Source: Gammaproteobacteria bacterium (GTDB taxonomy: Bacteria > Pseudomonadota > Gammaproteobacteria > Nitrococcales > Nitrococcaceae). Taken from it: 64,000 bases of DNA. The stretch lies in the NCBI GenBank assembly GCA_030433275.1, contig JAUILK010000003.1:87884-151883 (forward strand), read 5' to 3'. Below the pieces are notes generated by a model. The model worked only from the letters and a program-made list of their open reading frames with translations. It ran no database searches and was not told the origin of the DNA. Both the position numbers and the translations under genes were made by a program. Position 1 is the first letter of the stretch, and each line of letters opens with the position of its first letter. Of the stretch, positions 52,402 through 61,551 are shown piece after piece.

Positions 52402-52938
52402 TCACTCGAAGCGCAGCTCCTCCGGGTCATAGGTGACATAGGCGGGTTTCTCGAAGGCCACCACGGCATGAATCAGCTCACGCTGCGTTTGCGCCGCAAT
52501 TGGAGCGGTAACGAGCAAGTGAAAGGGGCATTCTAGGCCGTTGCGTTCGACATTTTCCTCGATGCGAAAGCCCGTATGCCCCGTGGCGATTTCGAGGAAC
52601 CGCACCAACCCTTGGGGGGTACCCCGCTGCCGCGAGAGCTCAGCTGCGGCGGCGCATAGCTCACGCAGGTGACCCATACCGCTGGACAGCGACCCACCTG
52701 AACCCGCGCCGCCGCGGTGTACCAAGAAGTGCTCGAGATTCACCCAGCGCGCCAGGAAAGCCACCATAGGGTCCGGCGCTCGCCGCGGATCGAACAATCC
52801 GTCCAGCGAGGCCAGCAGTTCCTCGAGTGGCTGTGGGAGGCGCGCAGCCACCTCCAGCACGGCATCCAAGGGCGAGCCGGGATGGATCGCATCTTGATAG
52901 ACCACCGGCAACAGGGCTTCAATGTCCGAACGCTGCAT
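52402..52938 (-). CDS. Phage tail gpI-like baseplate protein (Afp12-like slot)
   Basis: 178 residues. IEALLPVVYQDAIHPGSPLD, the motif FLARWVNLE (around residue 65) and RFLEIATGHTGFRIEENV are typical of gpI/TIGR02242 tail proteins that sit at the baseplate periphery with gpJ. It follows the gpJ-like gene with a 20-base overlap, the pairing seen in phages and contractile injection systems. The C-terminus ends in a beta hairpin (KPAYVTYDPEELRFE). Confident as a baseplate component; the exact contacts are unknown. Confidence 0.8.
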   Translation of the reverse strand: MQRSDIEALLPVVYQDAIHPGSPLDAVLEVAARLPQPLEELLASLDGLFDPRRAPDPMVAFLARWVNLEHFLVHRGGAGSGGSLSSGMGHLRELCAAAAELSRQRGTPQGLVRFLEIATGHTGFRIEENVERNGLECPFHLLVTAPIAAQTQRELIHAVVAFEKPAYVTYDPEELRFE

Positions 52939-55498
52939 CGTGCACGGCCTCGATCTCGTGTTTTGCGCTGCAAAACAGATAGCCTTCGCCGACCGTTACC
53001 CGGTCCGAGAACTCCGTGGCAGAGGCGTGCGTGAACACCCCTGCCCCGTCATCGCTGCGATACACTCCCTGGGGGCCGCCACACAGCAGCACGGGAGCAT
53101 GATCCGCCGCAGCGGTACGCGGCGCGACAGCCACAGCGTCCAATCGATGCAGCAGGCGCTCGATGTCCCGCAATGGCAGACCGCAGTCGATTCGTGGGAC
53201 CTGCCAAGCCGGCGTTTTCTCGGCGCTGTCGAGGCTTACCACACCGGCGTGGAAGGTTGCGGCGTAAACATGCTCACCGTCACAGGCGATGGCCCGGCAG
53301 GAGCCGCCACGCCAGCCGATTCCCATGGCGGACCAACCCTCGATACGCTCAGCCTCCCGACGTAGCTCCCAGCGCAAACAGCCTTCGCCTTCTTCACCGC
53401 CTATCGCGGCCAGGCCGGCCCATAAAAATGCCCGCGGACCGACGCGCTGGGCGGTCAGTACACGCGTATCCCGCCCCTTGAGCCCAATGTGTTGGAAACG
53501 CTCCAGCTGCTCGTCGGCGCACAGATACACCCCTCCGGTCGCCCGTGCCGCCACCGCCACCTGAGTACCGATTCGCGGTGCCTCGACGGCAGTGACTGCA
53601 TAGAAGCCCATGTTTTGATCGTTTTCGTCCACCAATACCGGCACCGGCCCCGACTCCGGCGGCACCTGAAATAGCCCCTCTGCTGTAGCCAGGAGCAACA
53701 CCGGTTCACCGGAACGGCGCAGCCAAGCCGTATCGTAAACTTCGAAGCTGAGTTCGTGGGCCTCCGTCCAGTTTTGACCGCAATCTTTACTTAGGCGGAT
53801 GCGGCTGACCTCCGCACCATCGGCCTGGCTCAAGGCCACAGCGGCCACCAAACCCAACCGGTAAGGACAGCACGACACCCGTCTCACCTGCTCGCCGTCG
53901 AACCGCGCCAAATGCTCCCACCCCCCGCCGTTGTCCAAGGTGCGAAACAAACGTGCACCCGCTGCGGCATACCAAAGCCCGTGATGAAATGGATCAGAGG
54001 CTACCGCACCGATATCGCAATCGGGCGCCTGATCCACGGTAAAGCGCACGCGATCGGTATAGAGGATTCCCGGCTCGCTTAGCACCGCGTGATAAATATC
54101 GGAGGCGTGCAGCTGGCGCCGTAAAGCCCCGTTGCCAAGCGGGTTGATCAGTTCGTTGAGGCGTTCGCGCACACGGCTTTGAACAGCCTGAGGATTTTCT
54201 TGCGGATGCAGCACCAGCCGCGCGTGCACCGTGACTGGCTTGTACCGGTACCAGTCGATGACACACGCCGTGCCGAGCGGGCGCCGCGCTTCCACTGCTT
54301 GACGGACCCGGATCAACGCCTCCTCAGTCTGTGCCAGCTCCAGCTGGGCTTTGGGACAGGCGTCCCCTGGGCGGCGAGGCACGTTTGGTACCAAGAGTAA
54401 CTGTACGGTTCCGGGGACGGCGAATCGCCAACGCTCGGCGCGCGCCACGGCATGGGCGCGGGCCACGCTGCCTTCACGCAGCGCCACGGCTTCATAGTCA
54501 CGGGCGGTTACCGCCCGGTTGAGGCTGTGCAGCTCCTGAGGGCCTCGCTCCAGCGCATTTTCCAGAGACTCCGCCTCGGAGCCGCCCGCCGCCGGTTCGG
54601 GATTATCCACATGCAAGCCGGCAATGGGATCTTTGAGCACAGTGAGCGTGTGGGCGGCCACATTGCCTGTGAGACCGCCGCCACAACGATACCAGGCATA
54701 GATCCGTCGGTCGGCGGGCGGCACCGCGGCCAACGCCGAGGTGGTCCGCGTCAAGCCGTTGCCGGATGCAGTGTCGGCACTGGTACGAATGGCGGGCGCG
54801 AAGGTGATCACTCCGTCGCTGCGGTCGACGACATAGACAGGCGCATCGGTTGTGGCATGAGCGAAGTGTTCGACCTCGCGCCATATCCGAAATGGACGTC
54901 CATCGTGAATCAAGGAGGGCACGCGTGCATCCACGCTCGCCTCAGCTTCCACCGCCACTACGAGATCCAATTCGTCGCCGGTGGGGGCAATCACCGGGGC
55001 ATGACGCAGCCGAAAGCTCTGGCCTGGCAGACCGGTTGAGACGCCCAGCATCTCAGCCTCGATCAACCGACAATGGTATGCCAGGACCGTAGCGCTGGCC
55101 TGCTGTGGTTCCAGCACCACCGCTGCGGCGGTGGTGAACACCGGGGGCTCCTCACCCTCGGCGGTTCGGGCCACGCTCACCCGAGTACCACGAGGCACTT
55201 CGATGCGTCGCTCGGTTCCTGTGCTGCGAGTCAGTTCGAGTATCACCCTGGCAGCACCCGGTGGTGCGAGTTGCACCCCGATCAAGCGTAGGAACACTAT
55301 ATACGCTTTCTCTGGCAACCGATTGATGCGATAGAGCATTACTTCGGTGAGAAAGGCATAGAGCTCCAGCAGTGTAGTTCCCGGATCACCGGCGCTCAGG
55401 TCGGTCCACGCCGGGCATCGTTCATGCACCAAACGCTTGGCTTCGGCAAGAAGATCGTCAAAAGTGCGATCATCGAGCTTGGGTACATGTAGACTCAT
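52919..55498 (-). CDS. Baseplate gpJ-like wedge protein fused to a C-terminal beta-propeller
   Basis: 859 residues. Residues 1-488 match TIGR02243-type putative baseplate proteins (gpJ/Afp11 like): TFDDLLAEAKRLVHERCPAW, GTTLLELYAFLTEVMLYRIN, LNRAVTARDYEAVALREGS and ASDIYHAVLSEPGILY. Residues about 489-859 are a beta-propeller with Asp-boxes TLDNGGGW (520-527) and SKDCGQNW (570-577) and a weaker third, YRSDDGAG, near the end. Usual gpJ-like proteins stop near the first part. The propeller could bind carbohydrate or protein and may replace or hold a fibre. Start ATG 55496-55498 with AAGGAG upstream. Confidence 0.85.
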   Translation of the reverse strand: MSLHVPKLDDRTFDDLLAEAKRLVHERCPAWTDLSAGDPGTTLLELYAFLTEVMLYRINRLPEKAYIVFLRLIGVQLAPPGAARVILELTRSTGTERRIEVPRGTRVSVARTAEGEEPPVFTTAAAVVLEPQQASATVLAYHCRLIEAEMLGVSTGLPGQSFRLRHAPVIAPTGDELDLVVAVEAEASVDARVPSLIHDGRPFRIWREVEHFAHATTDAPVYVVDRSDGVITFAPAIRTSADTASGNGLTRTTSALAAVPPADRRIYAWYRCGGGLTGNVAAHTLTVLKDPIAGLHVDNPEPAAGGSEAESLENALERGPQELHSLNRAVTARDYEAVALREGSVARAHAVARAERWRFAVPGTVQLLLVPNVPRRPGDACPKAQLELAQTEEALIRVRQAVEARRPLGTACVIDWYRYKPVTVHARLVLHPQENPQAVQSRVRERLNELINPLGNGALRRQLHASDIYHAVLSEPGILYTDRVRFTVDQAPDCDIGAVASDPFHHGLWYAAAGARLFRTLDNGGGWEHLARFDGEQVRRVSCCPYRLGLVAAVALSQADGAEVSRIRLSKDCGQNWTEAHELSFEVYDTAWLRRSGEPVLLLATAEGLFQVPPESGPVPVLVDENDQNMGFYAVTAVEAPRIGTQVAVAARATGGVYLCADEQLERFQHIGLKGRDTRVLTAQRVGPRAFLWAGLAAIGGEEGEGCLRWELRREAERIEGWSAMGIGWRGGSCRAIACDGEHVYAATFHAGVVSLDSAEKTPAWQVPRIDCGLPLRDIERLLHRLDAVAVAPRTAAADHAPVLLCGGPQGVYRSDDGAGVFTHASATEFSDRVTVGEGYLFCSAKHEIEAVHDAAFGH

Positions 55499-55511
55499 GC
55501 TCCAGGTCTCC

Positions 55512-55991
55512 TTACCGCAGCGTACGGCTACTCGACTCGATAAGGCGGCCACGATGAAGATCGTAGCTGAGGGCCAAGCGCTCTGCCCACCCAGTGCGCC
55601 GGACTCGGTATTCAAGAACAATGGCCAGTACTGCTGCATCACCACCGCCATGCAGATTGGCGCCGGCATCCAGCCGCTGGATCGCCACGCGGGGTTCCCA
55701 GCGCCGCAATGCTTCACCGACGTAATGGATAGCGAGCCCGGCCGTGCCGGCGTCGTTGGGGGCGAAAACCAGGCGCTGCAACCAGCACCCATAGTCGGCC
55801 CGCATCACGCGTTCCCCCGGGCGGGTGCTGAGCAATAGTAAGATTGACTGCCGGACGGCGCGATCGTGCTCGACCATTGCGATTGCGCCAGTGGCGTTAA
55901 CGACCAGCCCTCGGCCACACGACGCAGCGTCTGCACCGCTTGCCTGGGTTGATAGATCGAAGAGCCACGCGCGATCGATCACGTCGGTCAT
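55512..55991 (-). CDS. GPW/gp25-family baseplate protein (Afp9-like)
   Basis: 159 residues. After an N-terminal part with GRGLVVNATGAIAMVEHDRA comes the gp25 core: VRQSILLLLSTRPGERVMRADYG, then LQRLVFAPND and YVGEALRRWEPRVAI. gp25 is the core wedge subunit that starts sheath assembly at the baseplate. ATG 55989-55991 overlaps the preceding stop. The gene is complete and in the right place, just before the gpJ-like gene. Confidence 0.87.
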   Translation of the reverse strand: MTDVIDRAWLFDLSTQASGADAASCGRGLVVNATGAIAMVEHDRAVRQSILLLLSTRPGERVMRADYGCWLQRLVFAPNDAGTAGLAIHYVGEALRRWEPRVAIQRLDAGANLHGGGDAAVLAIVLEYRVRRTGWAERLALSYDLHRGRLIESSSRTLR

Positions 55992-56332
55992 CCTCGGCGT
56001 TGCCTGACGAAATGCTGGCCGCTGGCACGCACCTGGTACCGTACGGTGCCAGGTGGGGTCCCGTCGGTGAGCCCGACGACGGTATCCAAGCAGATCCGGT
56101 GGCCGTCGATACACACCAGTGCGGAATAGCCGGCCTGCACCGCCAAGCTCGTAGTGCATGGCTTGATGGTTGGGCCATAGTTGGGACAACCGCTGATGCT
56201 GCAACCCTCGGGATCGCGCTCCACCAGCACGCGCCGGCCTTCGATTCGCACCCACCCTTGGCTGGCATGCACGCCCACTTTACCCAATTCGTGAGCACAG
56301 CGCAGATCGGCATCCTCGGTCAGCACTTCCAT
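55988..56332 (-). CDS. PAAR-like tip protein (Afp10-like slot)
   Basis: 114 residues with a regular beta pattern: WVRIEGRRVLVERDPEGC, CPNYGPTIKPCTTSL, GYSALVCIDGHRICLDTVVG, LTDGTPPGTVRYQV. Three or four cysteines in CSISGCPNYG and KPC could bind a metal, as in PAAR-type spike tips. It lies directly after the VgrG-like spike gene, so a role as the sharp tip capping the spike fits. A GTG two codons earlier (56338) overlaps the spike stop. It is a divergent member, so the PAAR call is by pattern and position. Confidence 0.6.
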   Translation of the reverse strand: MEVLTEDADLRCAHELGKVGVHASQGWVRIEGRRVLVERDPEGCSISGCPNYGPTIKPCTTSLAVQAGYSALVCIDGHRICLDTVVGLTDGTPPGTVRYQVRASGQHFVRQRRG

Positions 56333-56334
56333 GG

Positions 56335-57843
56335 TCACCCCCGCTCCAGATCGATAGTATCGGCACGCAATGTCAGGCGCTCGCCCTGGGCCTCCAACAC
56401 CAACTCGCCCGCGGCGTGCAGTATCACGCCCTCACGGGAAAGCGCCAAAAAACTGCCTTCGGCGATCTCCATCCGAATGGAACCGTCGGCGTCGTTTAGC
56501 CGGATGCGTTGCCCGCCGCGAGTAGTAAACGTGTAGGGTCGGTGCGCATCGCGTTTGCGCACCGCATCCGGCGCACGAGGTGGACCATCGAGCCGGTAGA
56601 CACCGCCGAGCACGATGCCCCGCGACGGATCGCCGTCGGGTAGCGCAACTACCACTTGATCACCGACTTCGGGCAAGGCCACCAATCCCTTGCCGGCCCC
56701 CGCCCCCAACTGCATTACCATCATCCAGGTGCTCACGGCGTCACCGTACGAGCCGAGTCTGACCTGCACGCGATCCCGATCCTCCGGGTCGTCGATGTCA
56801 CAAACCTCGCCCAACACCACGTTCGGTACCGAAGGTGTTCGGGCCAAAGACTCCGGGCGTGTGCTCAGCTCGCAGACATAGCCGGCCTCGGTGTCGACGG
56901 TGTGCATGACGCGCGTGAGCAGATAGGGCCCCCCAAGGGTCGTTGCGACACCACGCAGCTGCACCCATTGCCCGGGACGCAGCGCGACATCGCCCTCGGC
57001 CACCCCCCAAAACACCGCACTAGCGGCGCGGCTGCGCGCCAACTCGGCTGAGGCGAGGGCTTCGGCCTCCAGATCGCTTTCCAGCGGCGAGCCCAGCAGC
57101 GCGCGTTTCGCCGTCCGAGCGCTATGAACCGTACTCGGCAAGGCTCCGGCGTCATTGACGGAGCCTTGCCGCGGCTCACCGGTATGCGGATCCCAGCCCA
57201 GCACCTTGACTTCACCGACGGGGCGTATTTCATTGCATTCCACACGCGCTTCAAATAGCTCTTCGCCTAAAGTCAGCCGTGCTGGAGACGGATGTTCATC
57301 GCGTGCGGTGAAAAGCCGCAAGATGTCGTCTTCCACGACGAAATGCAGCCCGCTGCGGGCTGCATACTCCCGCAACAAAGCGAGATCGTGGGCGAAGCGT
57401 GGGACGATCCGAGGCCAAACCGGGCCACCCGCTTCGGCTGAAACCCGCAAACCGGTTTCGGCGGTCAAGGTATGGGCCAGTTCGGCCGTTGTCACCTCCA
57501 CGTGGGTGCACAGCGTCTGCCGGCGCTGCAACAATACCAGCGAATCGTAGGCCCGCACCCGCAGGGCGAACCCGCCAGAAGGCTGATGAACATGTTCGAC
57601 CGCGGTAATCTCGCCGGTGAACACGGCCGCCGATTGATTGTCGATGTACACTCGCAGGGGCCGTCCCGGGGCGAGGTCGGTCTGCTCTATGCAGTGGCTG
57701 GCCAGCGTGGCGACCGACCAAGTCACCTCACACTGCGTCGGAGTATCCAGACACTGGCTGATCCACAGGCTGGACAGACGCAGCGGTTCACGCACATCGG
57801 CGCCGTCGACTCGGACCTTGGGTAGGGCTTGCACGGATTTCAT
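56335..57843 (-). CDS. VgrG/gp5-gp27-like spike protein (Afp8-like)
   Basis: 502 residues. The gp27-like first part (about 1-330) has TGEITAVEHVHQPSGGFALRV and FAHDLALLREYAARSGLHFV. A gp5 OB-fold follows (about 340-425): LGEVCDIDDPEDRDRVQVRL, STWMMVMQLGAGAGKGLVAL and VGDQVVVALPDGDPSRGIVL. A short beta-helix-like tail follows (GGQRIRLNDADGSIRMEIAEGSF). This is the trimeric spike at the baseplate centre. Its ATG overlaps the previous stop (ATGA). No extra effector domain is attached. Confidence 0.87.
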   Translation of the reverse strand: MKSVQALPKVRVDGADVREPLRLSSLWISQCLDTPTQCEVTWSVATLASHCIEQTDLAPGRPLRVYIDNQSAAVFTGEITAVEHVHQPSGGFALRVRAYDSLVLLQRRQTLCTHVEVTTAELAHTLTAETGLRVSAEAGGPVWPRIVPRFAHDLALLREYAARSGLHFVVEDDILRLFTARDEHPSPARLTLGEELFEARVECNEIRPVGEVKVLGWDPHTGEPRQGSVNDAGALPSTVHSARTAKRALLGSPLESDLEAEALASAELARSRAASAVFWGVAEGDVALRPGQWVQLRGVATTLGGPYLLTRVMHTVDTEAGYVCELSTRPESLARTPSVPNVVLGEVCDIDDPEDRDRVQVRLGSYGDAVSTWMMVMQLGAGAGKGLVALPEVGDQVVVALPDGDPSRGIVLGGVYRLDGPPRAPDAVRKRDAHRPYTFTTRGGQRIRLNDADGSIRMEIAEGSFLALSREGVILHAAGELVLEAQGERLTLRADTIDLERG

Positions 57844-58574
57844 GCATGGCCTCCGCCGGTTCCGATTGTGAAATCGGCAGGCACTTGCAGCGGCCGTTCC
57901 AGTGTGCCCAGAGGATCATCCAGTCCGTTGAGTTCGGCGAGCAAGGACCAGTACGCGGTATGGCCACAATAGTCAGCCGCGATCTGATCGAGGCGTTCAC
58001 CGCCGCTGATCGGCTCGTGTACGATCCTCCTGCCATTTGCGATTCGGCGCCGAGCTTCGTCCATAGCCAGCGGGGGCGATGTGGGGTCGGTGCCCTGATC
58101 ACGCGTGGCGTAGCCGACGCGCAGCAACCGCAAGCGCAGCCAGGAGCGGCGCGGCTGGCCCTGCGCGGTGAATTGTTCGAGGCGTTCGGCGACCGCGGTC
58201 ACGATTCCCGGTACATTCCAGCTCGTGCCCCACAACAAGCGGAGAATGGGGGGGCGGCCGTAGCGATTGGCTCCGGCATCATTCTCAGCCAGATCCCAGA
58301 TGGGACCGGTCAGGATACGTACATCACTTAGCGGCGGCGCATCGGGCCCCTGCACCGCCAATGCAACGTCGAACAGCAAATCGAGGGTTAGTTCGGTACG
58401 CCCGCCGCCGACATAGAGCAGCGGATCATCACTGAGACCGGCGCCGCTCAGCGCATCACCGAGCGAGCGCCGGGTAACGACGCCGGCACTGCGGCGTACC
58501 TCCAGTTGTTCCGGGTTCAGTAGACAGCGCAGATGAGCCCCGGTGTGCTCGATAAGCAGAACCACTTTTTCCAT
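57840..58574 (-). CDS. Contractile-system tube-initiator protein with LysM domain (Afp7-like)
   Basis: 244 residues. The N-terminal domain reads EKVVLLIEHTGAHLRCLLNP, ELTLDLLFDVALAVQG and VSWNVPGIVTAVAERLEQF-like. The C-terminal LysM-type segment (about 185-235) reads GERLDQIAADYCGHTAYWSLLAELNGLDDP. This gp53/Afp7-like protein sits between baseplate hub and tube in characterised systems. The start ATG 58572-58574 overlaps the upstream stop by one base. It is complete. Confidence 0.82.
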   Translation of the reverse strand: MEKVVLLIEHTGAHLRCLLNPEQLEVRRSAGVVTRRSLGDALSGAGLSDDPLLYVGGGRTELTLDLLFDVALAVQGPDAPPLSDVRILTGPIWDLAENDAGANRYGRPPILRLLWGTSWNVPGIVTAVAERLEQFTAQGQPRRSWLRLRLLRVGYATRDQGTDPTSPPLAMDEARRRIANGRRIVHEPISGGERLDQIAADYCGHTAYWSLLAELNGLDDPLGTLERPLQVPADFTIGTGGGHA

Positions 58575-59713
58575 TACATTCCCCGTTGTTCACTGCGCAG
58601 ACGCCGGCGGCGCGCACCCTCGGCCTCGCTTTTCGCTCGCGCCGCAGCGCCGGGTGGCGCCGCCAATGGATCCGGCAGCAGGGTCGGCCAGGGATCGTCG
58701 GTGCGAGCTAACGGCTCGACTCCGGCCAGAGAAGGCCGATAATCCGGAGCTTGCAACGGTAACGCCGGTGCGGCCAAGCGCCGCTGCGCAGCGGCCGATG
58801 GAGAATCGGTGTTCAAGCTCTGTACGGCGTTGCGCGGTGATTTCTGCCATCGCTCTTGCGCTGCCGCTGGGATGGGCGGTTCGTACGGCGCAATCCATCG
58901 GGGGGGCGACACCTCTGGTCTCCAAGGCTGCGGGGGAGCGGTTTCGCCCGGCAGCGGGTGCACGGAGAGGAATTCCGTGGCGGCAGGGTGGTCCACTGGT
59001 ACAGACAAAGGCGCCGACCGGCTCTTATCGCTGCGCGCCGCGCGATATCCAACTCCGCCGCGCAGAATTGATGGCGGTGGACTTGTGGAGTGCATGCAGC
59101 AAGGTCTGCTAACTGCTTGTGTTGACCCCGTCTGGGGTCTCCCGGATGCACCGGGTGTGCTCGCCGTCTGTGCTCCGGGAATTTCCTGCTCCGCGGTTGG
59201 ACAACAGGCGGTAGTCGGGAACGCTGAAGCAGTGGATAGGGCTGTGTGCTCATCGCCCGCGCACCCATCCGAATCGGCGCGGGTATCACGGTCTTGATGA
59301 TCCGGTGGTGGCGGTGGGGTGCCGCGCGATACAGGGGCGGCGATGTCTAATCGCTCCTCCGTACCCGACCGCGGCACAGCGTGATGGGGCGATGCTTGCT
59401 TAGGCCAGCGGCGCCCGCTGTCAACGCTGGGCGGGGGGTGCAGTCCGGGTACTGGCCTGCATCGGTTGGCTGACGGTGTCGAAGCCGACTGCAACAAATA
59501 AGGTGCGCGGCGCCGCACCGCAACGCTCCATGCTTCCCGGGCGCGTCGCTGGGCGGTCTCGAAGTCGATATCAGGCGCCGCCGGAGGCATGCGCTCCCGA
59601 GCGGGCCGAGCCCGCAAACGGATCGGTTGTGCCCACAGAAACCCCCAAAGCCGAGCAAGTACGCGCCGCAGCGCCTGCAATGCCGGACGGCGTACTTGCG
59701 CTTTCGCGCTCAC
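58574..59713 (-). CDS. Proline-rich unknown protein in the Afp6 slot
   Basis: 379 residues from a GTG at 59713. The N-terminus is basic and partly hydrophobic (RRVLARLWGFLWAQPIRLR), then a helical segment (FETAQRRAREAWSVAVRRRA), then about 250 residues rich in Pro, Ser, Ala and Arg with no clear fold. It lies between the tube and LysM genes, where Afp-type clusters have a short protein (Afp6). It could be disordered cargo, a scaffold or a degraded gene kept open by high GC. Ribosome site GAGG is about 11 bases away. Confidence 0.5.
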   Translation of the reverse strand: MSAKAQVRRPALQALRRVLARLWGFLWAQPIRLRARPARERMPPAAPDIDFETAQRRAREAWSVAVRRRAPYLLQSASTPSANRCRPVPGLHPPPSVDSGRRWPKQASPHHAVPRSGTEERLDIAAPVSRGTPPPPPDHQDRDTRADSDGCAGDEHTALSTASAFPTTACCPTAEQEIPGAQTASTPGASGRPQTGSTQAVSRPCCMHSTSPPPSILRGGVGYRAARSDKSRSAPLSVPVDHPAATEFLSVHPLPGETAPPQPWRPEVSPPRWIAPYEPPIPAAAQERWQKSPRNAVQSLNTDSPSAAAQRRLAAPALPLQAPDYRPSLAGVEPLARTDDPWPTLLPDPLAAPPGAAARAKSEAEGARRRRLRSEQRGM

Positions 59714-59718
59714 CGGAG

Positions 59719-60216
59719 CTATCCCTCGGCCGCCGTTTCGCCGCCACCACCGGCCGGCACGCGCTCAAGCTCTTCGAATACCAGCACCAGTGTCTCCACC
59801 GCCACCTGGTTACCTAAGGCATCGAGCGGTGCGCCGCGCCATGTCCGCGGCCAGGCATTACGGAGGTTCCAACGCATGACCTCGGTTGCGCCGTCGTGGC
59901 CGAACATGACCACCGATACGTTGCGCCGTTCCACCGTTCCGGTCACAGAAGCTTGCATCCAGCGCCAGAGTTGCATCGAGCGGCTCATCCCGTAACGCAG
60001 CGTTAGGTCGGCATATTCGACTCGCCCCGGCAAGCGATGCACAATCTGATTGGCACCAGCTTCCCGGTATTTGATGGCCTCCACATCCACGCTGAGGCCG
60101 CTGCACTCTACGAAGCGCCCCTCGGTGACGCCGTTGATGTCGATCGCGAAATGAAAGGAGGCGTAGGGATCCGACCATTGACCTGTCGTTCCCTCAGGAT
60201 TGCGGGTTTCGGGCAT
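59719..60216 (-). CDS. Contractile-system inner tube protein (gp19/Afp1 family)
   Basis: 165 residues. DPYASFHFAIDINGVTEGRF, VECSGLSVDVEAIKYREAG and MSRSMQLWRWMQ are the conserved blocks of T4 gp19-type tube proteins; the second half has VVMFGHDGATEVMRWNLRNAWP. Stacked rings of it make the tube pushed out on contraction. Only one tube gene is visible, while Afp/PVC loci have two. The ribosome site GGGGGAG is 8 bases before ATG 60214-60216, good for a protein needed in many copies. An 80-base gap separates it from the sheath gene. Confidence 0.88.
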   Translation of the reverse strand: MPETRNPEGTTGQWSDPYASFHFAIDINGVTEGRFVECSGLSVDVEAIKYREAGANQIVHRLPGRVEYADLTLRYGMSRSMQLWRWMQASVTGTVERRNVSVVMFGHDGATEVMRWNLRNAWPRTWRGAPLDALGNQVAVETLVLVFEELERVPAGGGGETAAEG

Positions 60217-60297
60217 CGCGGTTCTCCCCCGTGTACTTTTCTGGGTGCATTTGTCTTAATGGATGTGCAGGCGCATGCAAGCACGTGTCCTTTTTGT

Positions 60298-61524
60298 TCA
60301 CCCTTGCGATTGCATTTCGGTTTCGGCGCCACCCACCCCTTGACCGATCTGGAAAATTACGAACTCGGCTGGTTTTACCGGCGCTAGGCCGATTCGGGTT
60401 ACGACTTGACCGGCATCGATCACCTCCGAGGGGTTGGTCTCGGCATCGCACTGCACGAAGAAAGCTTCTTCCGAGGTAGTACCTAGTAATGCACCTTGGC
60501 GCCACAGCAAGGTGAGAAATGCCGAGACGTCTCGCACAATGGCCTTCCACAGATCCGGCCCATTCGGCTCGAACACCACCCAGCGCGTGCTCTGGATGAT
60601 GGATTCCTTCACCATGTTGAACAGTCGGCGTACATTTACGTAGCGCCATTGGCTTGCGGCCGGGGCCAGCGTACGGGCACCCCAGACCCGAATCCCCTCG
60701 CGTGGGAAAAAACGGATGCAATTGATGCCCTGGGGATTGAGCTCGCCCTGTTCGTGCCGAGTAAGGCGGTAGCTCACGTTGAGCGCGCCCCGAACGACCT
60801 CGTTCGCCGGCGCTTTGTGGACGCCGCGAGTGGCGTCACTGCGGGCATAGATTCCGGCCAAATGCCCGGCGGGTGGCATGGTAATCAGATTGTGGGGCGC
60901 CAGCGGGTCGCGCCCGACGATCCATGGGAAATACACCGCCCCGTAGCCGTCGTCTGAATTGCGGGGGCGCAAACCATCGCGGTCGGCACTGCCGGCTGGC
61001 TGATCCCCGGCCTCATCTGCCGCTTTCTTGCTGCTGGCCTTGGCCGAGGCCACCTGGGTCAAAGCGTTGATCGACGGGATGGATTCGGGTCCGTCAAGGA
61101 TCGCCACCCGATCCTCCATGCGCTCACAGTGGCTCAATACCGCATCGTAAGCCGCTGCCGAGGTGAATCCGGGTGCTGCTACGATGGCGATTTCGTCGAT
61201 GGTCTCAAGCGCTCCTAAACCTTTGCGGCTGCCTGTTAACTCGCTCGCATCCCGACAATTCACCACGTAGCAACGGCTGCCGCCGTTAAGAAAGAAGCCG
61301 TTGACGGCTTGTGCCAGAGGCGTACTACCGACGTTCTGGGATGTTTGCGCAAAAACCCGCAGGAAATGCGACCAACTATTGATCGCCACCGGCTCATGAG
61401 GGTGAGCCTCGGCATTCGGTGTCAGGCCGACGAAACCGGCGGTACTGGTCCCCACCGCTTGGATTGGCCGTGCACCGGAGGGAACCTCCTCCACATACAC
61501 ACCCGGCGTAAGGTAATTCGGCAT
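60298..61524 (-). CDS. Contractile sheath protein
   Basis: 408 residues. The N-terminus YLTPGVYVEEVPSGARPI and the following GTSTAGFVGLTP are sheath hallmarks, as is the C-terminal NVRRLFNMVKESIIQSTRWVVFEPN and FFVQCDAETNP. The middle (about 170-240) has the variable inserted domain. Subunits polymerise around the tube and contract. Ribosome site AGGAGG is 8 bases before ATG 61522-61524. One sheath gene is present; Afp-type clusters have three. Confidence 0.92.
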   Translation of the reverse strand: MPNYLTPGVYVEEVPSGARPIQAVGTSTAGFVGLTPNAEAHPHEPVAINSWSHFLRVFAQTSQNVGSTPLAQAVNGFFLNGGSRCYVVNCRDASELTGSRKGLGALETIDEIAIVAAPGFTSAAAYDAVLSHCERMEDRVAILDGPESIPSINALTQVASAKASSKKAADEAGDQPAGSADRDGLRPRNSDDGYGAVYFPWIVGRDPLAPHNLITMPPAGHLAGIYARSDATRGVHKAPANEVVRGALNVSYRLTRHEQGELNPQGINCIRFFPREGIRVWGARTLAPAASQWRYVNVRRLFNMVKESIIQSTRWVVFEPNGPDLWKAIVRDVSAFLTLLWRQGALLGTTSEEAFFVQCDAETNPSEVIDAGQVVTRIGLAPVKPAEFVIFQIGQGVGGAETEMQSQG

Positions 61525-61551
61525 TGATGGTTCCTCCTGCCTGGACTGTGA

